NCBI GenBank assembly: GCA_030838475.1 | Contig: JAUZFP010000051.1 | Span: 45,799 to 109,798 of the forward strand | DNA from: Actinomycetota bacterium | GTDB taxonomy: Bacteria > Actinomycetota > Actinomycetes > Actinomycetales > Microbacteriaceae | Length of the DNA stretch: 64,000 bases | Reading direction: 5' to 3' | Shown: piece by piece, positions 7,885-17,349 of the stretch | Numbering within the stretch: position 1 is the stretch's first letter | How the letters are laid out: each line of letters begins with the position of its first letter | The notes under the pieces: generated by a model | What the model saw: the letters and a program-made list of their open reading frames with translations, nothing else | What the model was told of the DNA's origin: nothing | Database searches by the model: none | Translations under genes and position numbers: made by a program

Positions 7885-10317
7885 CTACGCAACGCTGCTG
7901 TACGCAACGATGCCGCGGAAGATCGAATCCAGCGCCTTCCGCGCGGTGGCGCCGACGGGCGAATCCGCGACCACGGAGAGTTGGTCGAGCAGGTCGATGG
8001 TCTGCTTGCTCCACCGTACGAAGTCGCCCGCGGCGAGATCGGCGATGGTCAGGGCCGAGTCAAGGGAACCGCCCTGAGCCCACTTGTGCATGGCCAGGGT
8101 GAGGCCGGTCGAGAGCGGGTTCGTGCCGGGCAGCCGGTGGTCGCGCTCGAGGTCATCCAGTCGCGCCCACAGGTCCGTCGTTCGGTCGAAGGCCTCGCGG
8201 AACGGGCCACCGGGAAGATTTCGATCGTTCGGTGCGCCCTCGTCCCGACGCGGCTCGAAGATGAGCGATGCGGCCATGGCGGCCAGCGATGGGGCGTCGA
8301 GGTGGTCCCACAGGCCCTGCCGCAGCGACTCGGCGACGAGCAAATCTCGCTCGCCGTAGATGCGTCGGAGGGTTCTTCCCGGGGCCGCAACGCTCAGGCT
8401 GCCGTCTTTCCCGACGACGAGGTAATCGAGCTCGACGAGAACGTCCGTCACTCGATCGAAGACCTTGGCCACGGCTCCCGTGCGCGTGCGTATCTGGGCC
8501 GTGAGCTGATCGGTCTCGCGCTTCAGCTTCCACCAGCGCTCGGCCCACCGTGCGTGCGCCTCACGCTCCGGACAGCTGTGGCAGGGGTGCTGCTTGAGAC
8601 GCGTCCGCAGTGCCGTGAGCTGGCGCTGGCGCTTCTCGCGCTCGCCCCTGCCCTTCTGGTCGTCTCGCGTATTGGTCTTGCGTTCGAGGTCGGTCAGTTC
8701 GCGCCGGATCGTCGAATACTCGACGAAGTTACCGAGGTGGCAGGTCATTGCCTTCGCGTAGCCCGCGAGCGACTCCTGCTGGGTGCGCACCTTCCGCGCC
8801 AGGTCGACGACGGCGCGATCGGCCTGGAACTGGGCAAAGGATGACTCGAGGATCTCGCGCGTGCGATCGCGCCCGAACTGCTCGATGAGGTTCACGGCCA
8901 TGTTGTAGGTCGGCGTGAACGACGAGTTCAGCGGGTAGGTTCGGCGACTGGCGAGGGATGCCACCGCCTGCGGGTTCAGCCCGTCGACCCACTGGATGAC
9001 CGCGTGGCCTTCGACGTCGATGCCTCGTCGGCCAGCACGCCCGGTCAGCTGGGTGTACTCCCCCGGCGTGATCGGCACGCGCGCCTCGCCATTGAACTTC
9101 TCGAGCTTCTCGAGGATGACGGTCCGGGCAGGCATGTTGATACCGAGCGCAAGCGTCTCCGTCGCGAATACCAGCTTGACGAGCTTCAGTCGGAAGAGTT
9201 CTTCGACGACCTCCTTGAAGGCGGGCAGCATGCCGGCGTGATGTGCAGCGACGCCTCGCTCCAACCCCTCGAGCCACTCCCAGTAGCCGAGCACCGCGAG
9301 ATCCTCATCACGCAGCGTGCGGCAACGCTCCTCGACGATGGCGCGGATCTCATCCCGTTCGCTCGCCTGGGTCAGCCGCACGCCGGCTCGCAGCACCTGC
9401 CGGACCGCCGCATCGCATCCCACCCGGGAGAAGATAAAGAAGATCGCCGGCAGGAGATTGCGCGACTCGAGGAGCGCCACCAGGTCGGAGCGGTCCATGC
9501 GGACGTTGTCCTGCCGTCCGCCGCGCGAGTGGTAGCGACCGACGTCCCGGGTCTGCTTCGCATTCAGGTTGCGACCGCCATAGTTGGCCATCTGCGCGAG
9601 CTCGGGATTAACGCGGTTTGTCGCCGCGAGTCCCGAGGAGTCGAATAGGTCGAGAAGTCGGGTGCGCACGAGGACGTGCTGTTCGAGCGGTACCGGCCGC
9701 TCCTCGGAGACGATCACGTCGGTGTCGCCGCGAACCGCCTGCAGCCAGTCGCCAAACTCCTCGGCGTTGGAGACCGTCGCGCTCAGGGAAACCAGTCGCA
9801 CGGACTGCGGAAGGTGGATGATGACCTCCTCCCACACGGCGCCACGGAAGCGGTCGGCGAGGTAGTGCACCTCGTCCATGATCACGTGCGAGAGGTTCTT
9901 CAGCAGGCCGGAATCCGCGTAGAGCATGTTGCGGAGTACCTCCGTGGTCATGACCACGATGCGCGCGCCCGAGTTGATATTGGTGTCGCCGGTCAGGAGT
10001 CCGACCTCGTCGGGGCCGTACTCGTTCACCAGCTCCTGGAACTTCTGGTTGCTGAGCGCCTTCATGGGCGCGGTGTAGAAGACCTTGTCGCGGGAGTCCT
10101 GCATCGCGAGGTAGATCGCAAACTCGGCGACGATCGTTTTCCCCGCTCCGGTCGGGGCGGCGACCAGGACGCTATTTCCGCGCTCGATCGAGGAGCACGC
10201 GGCGATCTGGAAGTCGTCGAGATCGAAGCGCTGGTGAGCGCGAAATGCCTCGAGCATGGGAAGTTCGTTGCGCGAACGGGAGGCCGCGAACCGCTCGGCC
10301 GGGGAGAGATCTGTCAT
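7885..10317 (-). CDS. helY: DEAD/DEAH-box RNA helicase, HelY/Ski2-like
   Basis: An 810-residue superfamily 2 helicase. Walker A APTGAGKT is at about residues 54-61 and the DEVH box near 150. Motif III-like SLSATVSN, a second RecA domain with TETLALGINMPARTV and the QLTGRAGRRGID motif follow, then a long C-terminal region with the DSHCT-like end of the Mtr4/Ski2 group. ATG 10317 (MTDLSPAERF) is chosen over a longer frame to 10380 because the latter would overlap pafC. The orthologue in mycobacteria is HelY, next to pafABC-tatAC; here it follows pafC directly. A role in RNA metabolism is a family inference. Confidence 0.9.
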   Translation of the reverse strand: MTDLSPAERFAASRSRNELPMLEAFRAHQRFDLDDFQIAACSSIERGNSVLVAAPTGAGKTIVAEFAIYLAMQDSRDKVFYTAPMKALSNQKFQELVNEYGPDEVGLLTGDTNINSGARIVVMTTEVLRNMLYADSGLLKNLSHVIMDEVHYLADRFRGAVWEEVIIHLPQSVRLVSLSATVSNAEEFGDWLQAVRGDTDVIVSEERPVPLEQHVLVRTRLLDLFDSSGLAATNRVNPELAQMANYGGRNLNAKQTRDVGRYHSRGGRQDNVRMDRSDLVALLESRNLLPAIFFIFSRVGCDAAVRQVLRAGVRLTQASERDEIRAIVEERCRTLRDEDLAVLGYWEWLEGLERGVAAHHAGMLPAFKEVVEELFRLKLVKLVFATETLALGINMPARTVILEKLEKFNGEARVPITPGEYTQLTGRAGRRGIDVEGHAVIQWVDGLNPQAVASLASRRTYPLNSSFTPTYNMAVNLIEQFGRDRTREILESSFAQFQADRAVVDLARKVRTQQESLAGYAKAMTCHLGNFVEYSTIRRELTDLERKTNTRDDQKGRGEREKRQRQLTALRTRLKQHPCHSCPEREAHARWAERWWKLKRETDQLTAQIRTRTGAVAKVFDRVTDVLVELDYLVVGKDGSLSVAAPGRTLRRIYGERDLLVAESLRQGLWDHLDAPSLAAMAASLIFEPRRDEGAPNDRNLPGGPFREAFDRTTDLWARLDDLERDHRLPGTNPLSTGLTLAMHKWAQGGSLDSALTIADLAAGDFVRWSKQTIDLLDQLSVVADSPVGATARKALDSIFRGIVAYSSVA

Positions 10318-10324
10318 CGAGCGT

Positions 10325-11302
10325 TCACTGGTACCGGCTCGCGCCCGCCGCCGCCCACTCGCGAACGGCGGCACGGGCATCCGGTGGGCCGATCACAATG
10401 GCGACACCGGGCATGCTCGAGATCAACCGCTTGAGACCGTGATAGTGCGAAACGCGAACGGATGTCCGCAGCCGACCGTCCTTCTCGACCGTGACCGCGC
10501 CGTCGGGGATGTAGTCGGCGAGGAGGGGCGCCGCGCTCGTCGCAATGTCGATGGTGACGATCAGGTCGTCCGCGGAGCCTTCGAACAGGGTGTCCGGAAG
10601 CTTCACGTCGGCCGCACCGTGGGTGATCGGCTCGGTTGTGACACGCGGGTCGGAGATGCGGTCGAGTCGAAACGTGCGAACGGCCTCGCGGAGGTGGCAC
10701 CAGGCGCGGAGGTACCAGTCCGCGTCGAGCGACTCGATGCGCAGTGGATCGACGCGACGACGCTCGCGTTCGCCACGCGAGTTCAGGTAATCGAATTCCA
10801 TCTGGACGCCGGCATCCACCGAATCGCGGACCAGGGCCAGCGTCTCGTCTGTTCCGCTCGACTGCACGGTGAGTTGGCTCGGGGTTGCGGATGCGCCTCG
10901 CGACAGCTTTGCGCTCAGCGTGGCGATGGCTGTGCGGTCCGCGTGTTCCGGCAGCGATGACAGGTACTGAAGCCCGGCGATGAGCGCGGCGGCCTCGCGC
11001 GCCGAGAATCGCGGGGAGTCGTCGATCGCGACCCGGTGCGTCAGCACGATCTGGTCGTTTTCTTCCAGGTCGTCCCACGAGATGTCGAACAGGTCCTCGT
11101 GCTGGTACTGGGCCGTCTCGCCCGGGATGCCGGAGACACCGATAAGCCGCACTGCCTCGCGAATCTGTTCCTTGGTCATCCCGAAGTGCGCTGCGGTCTC
11201 CTCGACGCTCACTCGATCGTGATCCATCAGGTACGGCACGAGTGAAAGCAGGAAGGTGAGCTTGTCCTGCGCCTGCAGCGGTTGTGGTTTCTGCTTAGCC
11301 AT
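10325..11302 (-). CDS. pafC: WYL-domain transcriptional regulator PafC
   Basis: A 325-residue protein with an N-terminal winged-helix segment (residues about 10-60, RVSVEETAAHFGMTKEQIREAV split by turns), a middle WYL domain and a C-terminal WCX region. Together with PafB it forms the actinobacterial activator of the LexA-independent DNA damage response; the WYL domain is thought to sense single-stranded nucleic acid. It overlaps the pafB stop by eight bases, so the two are coupled. Its stop is seven bases before the helY start. Confidence 0.92.
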   Translation of the reverse strand: MAKQKPQPLQAQDKLTFLLSLVPYLMDHDRVSVEETAAHFGMTKEQIREAVRLIGVSGIPGETAQYQHEDLFDISWDDLEENDQIVLTHRVAIDDSPRFSAREAAALIAGLQYLSSLPEHADRTAIATLSAKLSRGASATPSQLTVQSSGTDETLALVRDSVDAGVQMEFDYLNSRGERERRRVDPLRIESLDADWYLRAWCHLREAVRTFRLDRISDPRVTTEPITHGAADVKLPDTLFEGSADDLIVTIDIATSAAPLLADYIPDGAVTVEKDGRLRTSVRVSHYHGLKRLISSMPGVAIVIGPPDARAAVREWAAAGASRYQ

Positions 11303-12299
11303 TGGTCACCGCACCATGATCCGCCGCGGTAAGCAGCAGTCGGTCTCGCACGGCGTCCCGGAGCTCGTCGGGCGAGCGAACGAGCACCTCGGGCCCATAC
11401 CCGGCAAGCTCGTCGGCGAACAGGTCGATGTCGGAGTAGTGCAACGTCAGTGCGTCACCCGACGCCGTCGTGCTCGGGCGTTTGCTCAGTCGCGTCGCCG
11501 CATCCGAGCCCGGCTCGACCTCGACGATGGCATAGCGGCTCTCCCAGATTTCGTCGAGCTCGGCCTTCGCGGCCTCGGTGGCGGATGCCGGAAACGGCGG
11601 GTATTTGGTGTTGGTCGTCGTGATCGGCGTGACGATTCGACGGAGCAGGAAGTTGCGGGTGCCGCCGGCGTCCTGGTCTTCGCCGTGCAGCATCCAGCGA
11701 CCTTCGCGCTGGATGAGCGCGATCGGTGCCACCGTTCGAACACGTGCCTCCTGCTCCCCTGGCTTCAGATAGCCGAACCGGATGATGACGTGTTTGTCGA
11801 GGGCGGCCGAGAGCGGTTCGAACGCCACGTCGCGGACGCGCAGCCGGGGCGCGTACCCGATCATCGGTTCGTCGGTGACGACGCCGAGCGAACGCAGCTT
11901 CAGGATGGCGCGGCGCGATTCCCCCGAGATAGACCCCTCACGCCAGACCATCGCGGCCAGATTGAGCAGCGTCGTCTCCTCCGGCGAGAAGGAGATGTCG
12001 GCGGGCAGCTCGTAGTCGCCGCGCGGGATGCGGTAACGGAGGTTCTGGTTGTTGCCGGCCTGGCCTGGAGAGTCCAAGGTCTCGAGCGGGACGCCGAGAT
12101 CCCGGATGTCGTCCTTGTCACGTTCGAACTGGCGCTCGAGATTCGCGTTGTCACCCGAGGTCGAGTAGCGCTGGCGGTAGCCCTGCACCGTCGATAGGAT
12201 CTCGTTCTTGGTCAGCCCGGCCTCGGTCGCGAGCAGCGCGAGGACCAGGCTGAAGAGTCGCTCTTCAACCGGGATTCGCGCTGGGGCGGCTGCTGACAC
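11295..12299 (-). CDS. pafB: WYL-domain transcriptional regulator PafB
   Basis: A 334-residue partner of PafC with the same order of domains: an HTH with a long spacer (EERLFSLVLALLATEAGLTK, then NANLERQFERDKDDIRDLG), the WYL core (VIIRFGYLKP, VAPIALIQREGRWML) and the WCX tail. In Mycobacterium PafBC controls most DNA-repair genes independently of LexA. Start GTG 12299 has AAGGA about ten bases upstream. No pup, prcBA, dop or pafA gene is in the window, so its presence here fits the proteasome-independent role of PafBC. Confidence 0.92.
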   Translation of the reverse strand: MSAAAPARIPVEERLFSLVLALLATEAGLTKNEILSTVQGYRQRYSTSGDNANLERQFERDKDDIRDLGVPLETLDSPGQAGNNQNLRYRIPRGDYELPADISFSPEETTLLNLAAMVWREGSISGESRRAILKLRSLGVVTDEPMIGYAPRLRVRDVAFEPLSAALDKHVIIRFGYLKPGEQEARVRTVAPIALIQREGRWMLHGEDQDAGGTRNFLLRRIVTPITTTNTKYPPFPASATEAAKAELDEIWESRYAIVEVEPGSDAATRLSKRPSTTASGDALTLHYSDIDLFADELAGYGPEVLVRSPDELRDAVRDRLLLTAADHGAVTNG

Positions 12300-12364
12300 G
12301 AAAGTTATTCCTTGTGAGGTAAGGACACCCGGCCAGTGTCGTGAGTGTGGTTGTGGGCTACTGC

Positions 12365-13396
12365 CTAGTATGTGCCGAGAATGTCGTAGACGAAGATCAA
12401 CGTTCCCGAGGGGTATCCGCTCGGCGCCTTGCCGGAGGGATACCCCGCCTTAGGCGGCACCACCACGAGGACCTGGCTGCCGACCCGCTGGCCGACGAGC
12501 GCCTTGACCGATCCCTTGTCGAGGAACTGTCCGCCGGCGTTGGCGGCCAGCGCCTTCAGGGAATAGAACCGCGGTGTGTGGTCGGTCCAGGTCGAGTCGA
12601 ATGTCGTCGTCGGAGCGGGATCCGTCCACGAGACACCCTGGACCTGGAGCAGGACCTTCTGGCCGGCCTTGACCTTCTCCCCGCTTCCGCCACGGACGAG
12701 CTCCGTCTGGAGTGTCTTGGGCGGCTCCTGCAGGTCGAGCGTGAGGCCCGGAGTCCCGTCGCCAGAAGTGACGACCGAGGGAAAGCCGGACTGAAGCGGC
12801 TGCAGGATGCCGGTCGCACGCCCGCGGAAACCGTCGCCGATGTCGGTGACGAGAACCATGGTGTCCGTGCCAGCCAGACTCTGAGCACTGGCTGCCGAGG
12901 CGCTGCCGTAGACCTGTGCGGCCGTGAGCACGGTGACAATTCGCGAGCCAACCCGGGCACACTGCAACGCCTTAGTGACGGTCAGCGGCAGGACGGTCGA
13001 CTTGTCGCCAACGGGCACCTGCACGGCGGTCGCCTTCGAGTAGGCCGCCGTCTGAGCCGTTGCCCCGACCAGCTTGCCAGTTTCGCCGACATACAGGACC
13101 GACGAGATTTCGGCGATGTCGCCCTTCCCAAGTATCAGCCCGGTGCCCTGGTGGAGCACAGAATTCTCGACCTTTGACGCCTTGGTCGGAGTCGGGACGT
13201 GAACCTTCGGCTTGGTGCCGATCGCCCCGCTGGCCGAGATCGACTCAGAGGCTGCGCCACCGCCGAAGGCGGGCACGCATCCCTGCACCTGCGCCGGCAG
13301 GTCGCTGCATGCGGCAACGCTGGCAACGAAGGCTGAGGCGAGCAGAATCGCGGCCAACTTGCGCACGACACCAGTTTTCGATCGGTCCTGAATCAC
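12365..13396 (-). CDS. FKBP-type peptidyl-prolyl isomerase lipoprotein
   Basis: A 343-residue secreted foldase. The N-terminus has a basic start, a hydrophobic stretch (about 12-28) and a lipobox SVAAC, so the mature protein should be lipid-anchored at Cys29 or so. The last 110 residues look like an FKBP domain (KVLLQVQGVSW, TFDSTW, LKALAANAGG, VGQRVGSQVLVVVPP, GTLIFVYDILG), preceded by a second, more diverged beta-rich half. A -10-like TAGAGT (13404-13409) lies seven bases before GTG 13396, inside the end of trmI, suggesting its own leaderless promoter as well as read-through. Confidence 0.88.
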   Translation of the reverse strand: MIQDRSKTGVVRKLAAILLASAFVASVAACSDLPAQVQGCVPAFGGGAASESISASGAIGTKPKVHVPTPTKASKVENSVLHQGTGLILGKGDIAEISSVLYVGETGKLVGATAQTAAYSKATAVQVPVGDKSTVLPLTVTKALQCARVGSRIVTVLTAAQVYGSASAASAQSLAGTDTMVLVTDIGDGFRGRATGILQPLQSGFPSVVTSGDGTPGLTLDLQEPPKTLQTELVRGGSGEKVKAGQKVLLQVQGVSWTDPAPTTTFDSTWTDHTPRFYSLKALAANAGGQFLDKGSVKALVGQRVGSQVLVVVPPKAGYPSGKAPSGYPSGTLIFVYDILGTY

Positions 13397-13401
13397 GTGA
13401 A

Positions 13402-14415
13402 TTACTCTAACGGTTCTGTGTCTGGCGAAATGCTGTCCCCCGCCGCAGCGGAGGCCGCCGCGCGAGCCTCACGGATGGACTTGCGGAGGCTCTTGTCGCT
13501 CGCCGTGCGATCGCCGAGAGCGCCCGGCGTCCACACCTCCACGTCGTCGTCGGAGTAGTCGGATTTGGATGCACGGCGCGCGACCTCCGGCAGCCGGGCT
13601 CCGGGAGCCAGGCGCCTCGTCGCGATCAGGAATCCGGTGTGTCCGATCATCCGGTGGTCTGGCCGCACCGCGAGTCCCTCGACGTGCCACGTGCGCACCA
13701 TGGTTTCCGCGGAGTCCGGCGCCGTGAACTGGCCCGTGGCCCGGATCGCTTCGGCCGTTCGCGAGAGTTGGGTGACGGTCGCGACGTAGCAGAGCAGCAC
13801 GCCGCCCGGGGTGAGAACGTCGGCGGCCGCGTCGATGCATTCCCACGGGGCGAGCATGTCGAGCACCACCCGATCGACGGATCCGGCATCGACTGCCGAC
13901 GGTACCGCCTCGACGAAATCACCGACGGTGATTGACCAGTTGGCGGGAACGGCCCCCAGGAAGGCCTCGGCGTTCGCCTGCGCGATGTCCGCGAATTCCT
14001 GCCTGCGCTCGAACGAGTGCAGCGTGCCATCCGGTCCGATCGCCCGAAGCAACCAGAGCGCGAGCGCGCCAGAGCCGACGCCCGCCTCAACGACGACCGC
14101 GCCGGGAAAGATGTCGGCCATTCCGAGAATCTGGGCGGCATCCTTCGGGTAGATGATCGCCGCCCCACGCGGCATCGACATCACGAAGTCGGTGAGGAGC
14201 GGACGGAGCGCGAGGTAGTCGACTCCCGTGCTGCTCGTAACAACGGAGGCGTCCGGCTGACCGATCACGAGGTCGTGATCGAGGATTCCCGTGTGCGTGT
14301 GAAATTCGCCGTGGGTTTCGAGGGTGATGGTATTCAGCCTGCCCTTCGGGCCGGTCAACTGAACGCGGTCGCCGGGCCGGAACGGGCCGCTCTGCCGGCG
14401 CATGGCGTGGGTCAT
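13402..14415 (-). CDS. trmI: tRNA (adenine-58-N1)-methyltransferase TrmI
   Basis: A 337-residue class I SAM methyltransferase of the TrmI family, which methylates A58 in the T-loop of tRNA. The N-terminal beta domain contains RPGDRVQLTGPKG; the SAM site is VVEAGVGSGALALWLLRAIG with the second acidic loop LHSFERRQEFADIAQ, and the LDMLAPWE block is typical. ATG 14415 is chosen because it overlaps the HAD stop as ATGA; a longer frame reaches 14490. In mycobacteria trmI precedes the ARC/proteasome genes, whereas here an FKBP gene and pafB follow. Confidence 0.92.
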   Translation of the reverse strand: MTHAMRRQSGPFRPGDRVQLTGPKGRLNTITLETHGEFHTHTGILDHDLVIGQPDASVVTSSTGVDYLALRPLLTDFVMSMPRGAAIIYPKDAAQILGMADIFPGAVVVEAGVGSGALALWLLRAIGPDGTLHSFERRQEFADIAQANAEAFLGAVPANWSITVGDFVEAVPSAVDAGSVDRVVLDMLAPWECIDAAADVLTPGGVLLCYVATVTQLSRTAEAIRATGQFTAPDSAETMVRTWHVEGLAVRPDHRMIGHTGFLIATRRLAPGARLPEVARRASKSDYSDDDVEVWTPGALGDRTASDKSLRKSIREARAAASAAAGDSISPDTEPLE

Positions 14416-15089
14416 CGCCGTGCTCCTGACTGTGAGGCAGCCAGAACCTGGGCAAGGTCCTCCACACCGCGACCGGAGAGGGTGGGCCACACGGCGAATG
14501 TGCCGTCATCGATCAACGGAAGGTTGAGAGGTACGCCGATCGCCGCGGCGCCTGCGGCCAATGCCGACGCGACTCCCGGAGGGGAATCCTCAATTGCAAC
14601 GCAGTCGGACGGGGCCACGCCCAGCAACTCGGCTGCTCGAAGGTAGGCGGCCGGGTGCGGCTTGCTGTGTTCGACATCGTCGCCGGCGACGACATAGTCA
14701 AATGCGTCGAAGTCGATTGCATCGACGACCAGGTGCGCGAGCGTTCCGATCGACATGGTGACGAGTGCGGTGCGGACGTCGGCGGCGCGCAGTTCGAGCA
14801 GAAGTTCCCGCGCCCCGGGGCGCCACGGCAGCCCGCCGGACCGGATGCGCTCCGCCACGGTTGCAGTGAGGGAGTCGATGATCTCCATCTCCGTCAGTTT
14901 GACGCCGCGTGATTGCAGCACGCGCGCCGAATGCCAAAGCCCCTGGCCCGCGAGCTGAATCGCCTCGTCAAACGACCAGGTTCCGCCGAACGAGGTGATG
15001 AGGTCGGTTTCGGCGTCTACCCAGAAGGGCTCGGTGTCGATGATGGTGCCGTCCATGTCCCAGAGAACGGCGGCGGGGAGAGCGGTCAC
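14412..15089 (-). CDS. HAD-superfamily hydrolase (beta-phosphoglucomutase-like)
   Basis: A 225-residue HAD phosphatase with motif I DMDGT (11-15), a helical cap typical of subfamily IA, motif II in ALVTMS, and the motif III/IV region VAIEDSPPGVASALAAG. The substrate is unknown. Start GTG 15089 has TAGAAT eight bases upstream (15098-15103) and no Shine-Dalgarno sequence, so it appears leaderless and would be the first gene of the HAD-trmI transcript. Confidence 0.88.
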   Translation of the reverse strand: MTALPAAVLWDMDGTIIDTEPFWVDAETDLITSFGGTWSFDEAIQLAGQGLWHSARVLQSRGVKLTEMEIIDSLTATVAERIRSGGLPWRPGARELLLELRAADVRTALVTMSIGTLAHLVVDAIDFDAFDYVVAGDDVEHSKPHPAAYLRAAELLGVAPSDCVAIEDSPPGVASALAAGAAAIGVPLNLPLIDDGTFAVWPTLSGRGVEDLAQVLAASQSGARR

Positions 15090-15204
15090 AACGCCCGATT
15101 CTACGGTGCCGATCGAGCGCGGTTGGGCCCAAGTGGGATGACTCGGCCTATCCTTGTTAGAGAATGTGCGCTCGAAGTGATGCGTACGGCTAAGGATTTC
15201 TTAC

Positions 15205-16098
15205 GTGGCAGAGAGCTCAGGATTCACGACAGGTCGAATCCTCGTCGTGGCCTTCGAGGGCTGGAACGACGCGGGTGAGGCGGCCAGCGGAGTTGTCGAG
15301 ACGCTCAGGGCACAGCTCGATGTGTATCCCATCGCGGAGGTCGACCCCGAGGACTACTTCGACTACCAGTTCAACCGGCCAACAGTCGAGACCGACGACG
15401 ATGGTGCTCGCCAGCTGATTTGGCCCGGCGTGACGATTTACGGACCCACCACGCCGAGTTCGACGCCCGGAGCCGCAATCTACCTGATGCTGGGGACCGA
15501 GCCGTCCCGCGGCTGGAAGACGTTCACGGAGGAGATCTTCGAGGTCCTCGATGACGCCGAGATCACGGGCATCGTTTTCCTGGGCGCCATGCTGGCCGAC
15601 GTGCCCCACACCCGGCCGATCTCGGTCTTCACGAGCAGCGAGAATTCGGATGTTCGGGAGGCGCTCGGCATCGAGCGAAGTAGCTACGAGGGGCCTGTCG
15701 GCATTCTGTCCGTGCTCTCCGATGCGGCCGACAAGGCGGGAATCGCGACGGTCTCGATCTGGGCATCCGTTCCGCACTATGTTCACAACTCGCCCTCGCC
15801 GAAGGCGACCCTCGCGATGATCGAGAAGCTCGAGGAGCTCATCGACGTCGTTATTCCGCGCGGCGACCTTGTCGCTGAGTCCGAGGCCTGGGAGAACGGC
15901 ATCGACGCTCTCGCCGGCGATGACGAGGAGATGGCGGCGTACATCGAGCAGCTCGAGCAGGCGCGGGACACCGTCGACTCCCCCGAGGCGAGCGGCGACG
16001 CGATTGCCGAGGAGTTCGAACGCTACCTGCAGCGGCGGGACGGTCGTGATGGCCGAGGTTCGGCCGGCGACGACCCGTGGCGGCCACCCGCGCCGTAG
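15205..16098 (+). CDS. PAC2 family protein
   Basis: A 297-residue PAC2-domain protein. The core is ILVVAFEGWNDAGEAASG at residues 11-28, then GPTTPSSTPG, ITGIVFLGAMLADVPHTRP and VSIWASVPHYVHNSPSPKAT. A C-terminal acidic helix and a disordered tail follow. The domain is named after a eukaryotic proteasome assembly chaperone, but the role of the actinobacterial family is unclear. GTG 15205 has no ribosome site; AAGGAT (15192-15197) seven bases upstream suggests a leaderless start. It converges on mshC with ten bases between the stops. Confidence 0.85.
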   Translation: MAESSGFTTGRILVVAFEGWNDAGEAASGVVETLRAQLDVYPIAEVDPEDYFDYQFNRPTVETDDDGARQLIWPGVTIYGPTTPSSTPGAAIYLMLGTEPSRGWKTFTEEIFEVLDDAEITGIVFLGAMLADVPHTRPISVFTSSENSDVREALGIERSSYEGPVGILSVLSDAADKAGIATVSIWASVPHYVHNSPSPKATLAMIEKLEELIDVVIPRGDLVAESEAWENGIDALAGDDEEMAAYIEQLEQARDTVDSPEASGDAIAEEFERYLQRRDGRDGRGSAGDDPWRPPAP

Positions 16099-16108
16099 TG
16101 CGTCAGAT

Positions 16109-17326
16109 TTAGAGCTGGATCCCCAGTAGGGCGTCGATGGCCAGAATGTCTCCGTCGCTCGCGGGCGTCCCGCTTTCGATCGCGTGGTCAACGGCGTCGA
16201 TTGCCCGCGCGGTATTCAGATCGTCGGCGATGGCCTCGCGGAGCACGGTCGTCAGCTCGAGCGTCCCACCCTCGACCGGGTTTGCGGCCCAGCCGCTCCA
16301 CCGTCCGAGGCGCGCCGTCGCGGTCGCGAGGACGGCATCCGACCACTCCCAGTTGTCGCGATAGCGCTGCGCAAGGATGGCCAGGCGCAGGGCTCGAGGA
16401 TCGATGCCGGAGTCGAGCAGCTCGTCGACGAGGACGATGTTGCCAACAGACTTGCTCATCTTCTCGCCCCGGAATGCGACGAGACCGGTGTGCGAATAGA
16501 TGGAGGCCAGCGGGGTTCCGGTGAGCGCGATCGTGTGACCGGCGGTGAACTCGTGGTGCGGAAAGATCAGGTCGGCGCCTCCGCCCTGCACGGTGATTGG
16601 CAGGTCGAGGAACTCGGCGGAAATGACCGAACACTCGATGTGCCAGCCGGGGCGGCCCGGGCCCACAACGCTGGTCCAGCTGGGCTCGTCGTCGCGCTCG
16701 GCCTTCCAGAGCAGGGCGTCGAGCGGGTCGCGTTTACCCGGGCGTTCAGGATCACCGCCCCGCACCGCGCTCAGCGCGAGCATGCGGGCGCGATCGTATG
16801 AGCTCTCATCCCCCAGCATCCACGGCTCGTTCGCCTCCACGGCGGCCGTGTCGAAGTAGTAGTCGCCCTCGAGCACGTACGCGAGACCGCGGTCGGCGAG
16901 TGACTTGACCGCGGCCGCGATCTCGTGGATGCGCTCCGTGACGGCGATGTAGTGATCGGGCGGAATGACCCGCAGTGCCTCCATGTCGACGCGAAAGCGG
17001 TCGGTCTGCGCCGCCCCAAGCTCGCGCCAGTCCATCCCTCGGGCGAGCGCGCGCTCCAGCAGCGGGTCATCCACGTCCGTCGAATTCTGGACGTAGCTGA
17101 CGTCGAAGTCGGCATCGAGCCAGAGGCGAATAAGCGTGTCGTAGGCGACGTAGGTGGCCGCGTGGCCGATGTGTGTGGCGTCGTAGGGCGTGATGCCGCA
17201 GACGTAGATGCTGGCCACGGCGTTCGGTTTGGCATCCAGAAGGCGCGCGGATGCGGTGTCCCAGATCCGCGGGACGGGAGCGCTGCCGGTGAGTCGCGGA
17301 ACCTCGGGTCGGCTCCAGGACTTCAC
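16109..17326 (-). CDS. mshC: Cysteine:1D-myo-inositol 2-amino-2-deoxy-alpha-D-glucopyranoside ligase (mycothiol synthesis)
   Basis: A 405-residue MshC, which joins cysteine to GlcN-Ins with ATP in the third committed step of mycothiol synthesis. It is a shortened class I cysteinyl-tRNA synthetase paralogue: Cys43 and THIGHA (51-56) start the Rossmann fold, HIECS (229-233) and FPHHE give the remaining zinc-site residues, and KMSKS is at 289-293. The anticodon-binding end of CysRS is lacking, as expected. Start GTG 17326 is preceded by TACGCT (17333-17338) with a six-base gap, so it is probably leaderless. Confidence 0.93.
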   Translation of the reverse strand: MKSWSRPEVPRLTGSAPVPRIWDTASARLLDAKPNAVASIYVCGITPYDATHIGHAATYVAYDTLIRLWLDADFDVSYVQNSTDVDDPLLERALARGMDWRELGAAQTDRFRVDMEALRVIPPDHYIAVTERIHEIAAAVKSLADRGLAYVLEGDYYFDTAAVEANEPWMLGDESSYDRARMLALSAVRGGDPERPGKRDPLDALLWKAERDDEPSWTSVVGPGRPGWHIECSVISAEFLDLPITVQGGGADLIFPHHEFTAGHTIALTGTPLASIYSHTGLVAFRGEKMSKSVGNIVLVDELLDSGIDPRALRLAILAQRYRDNWEWSDAVLATATARLGRWSGWAANPVEGGTLELTTVLREAIADDLNTARAIDAVDHAIESGTPASDGDILAIDALLGIQL

Positions 17327-17349
17327 CCCTGAAGCGTATCCCGCCGCGC

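Noticed and set aside
6577..8844. A 755-codon open frame on the plus strand
   Set aside because: It is the antisense of lnt and helY and has no recognisable domain.
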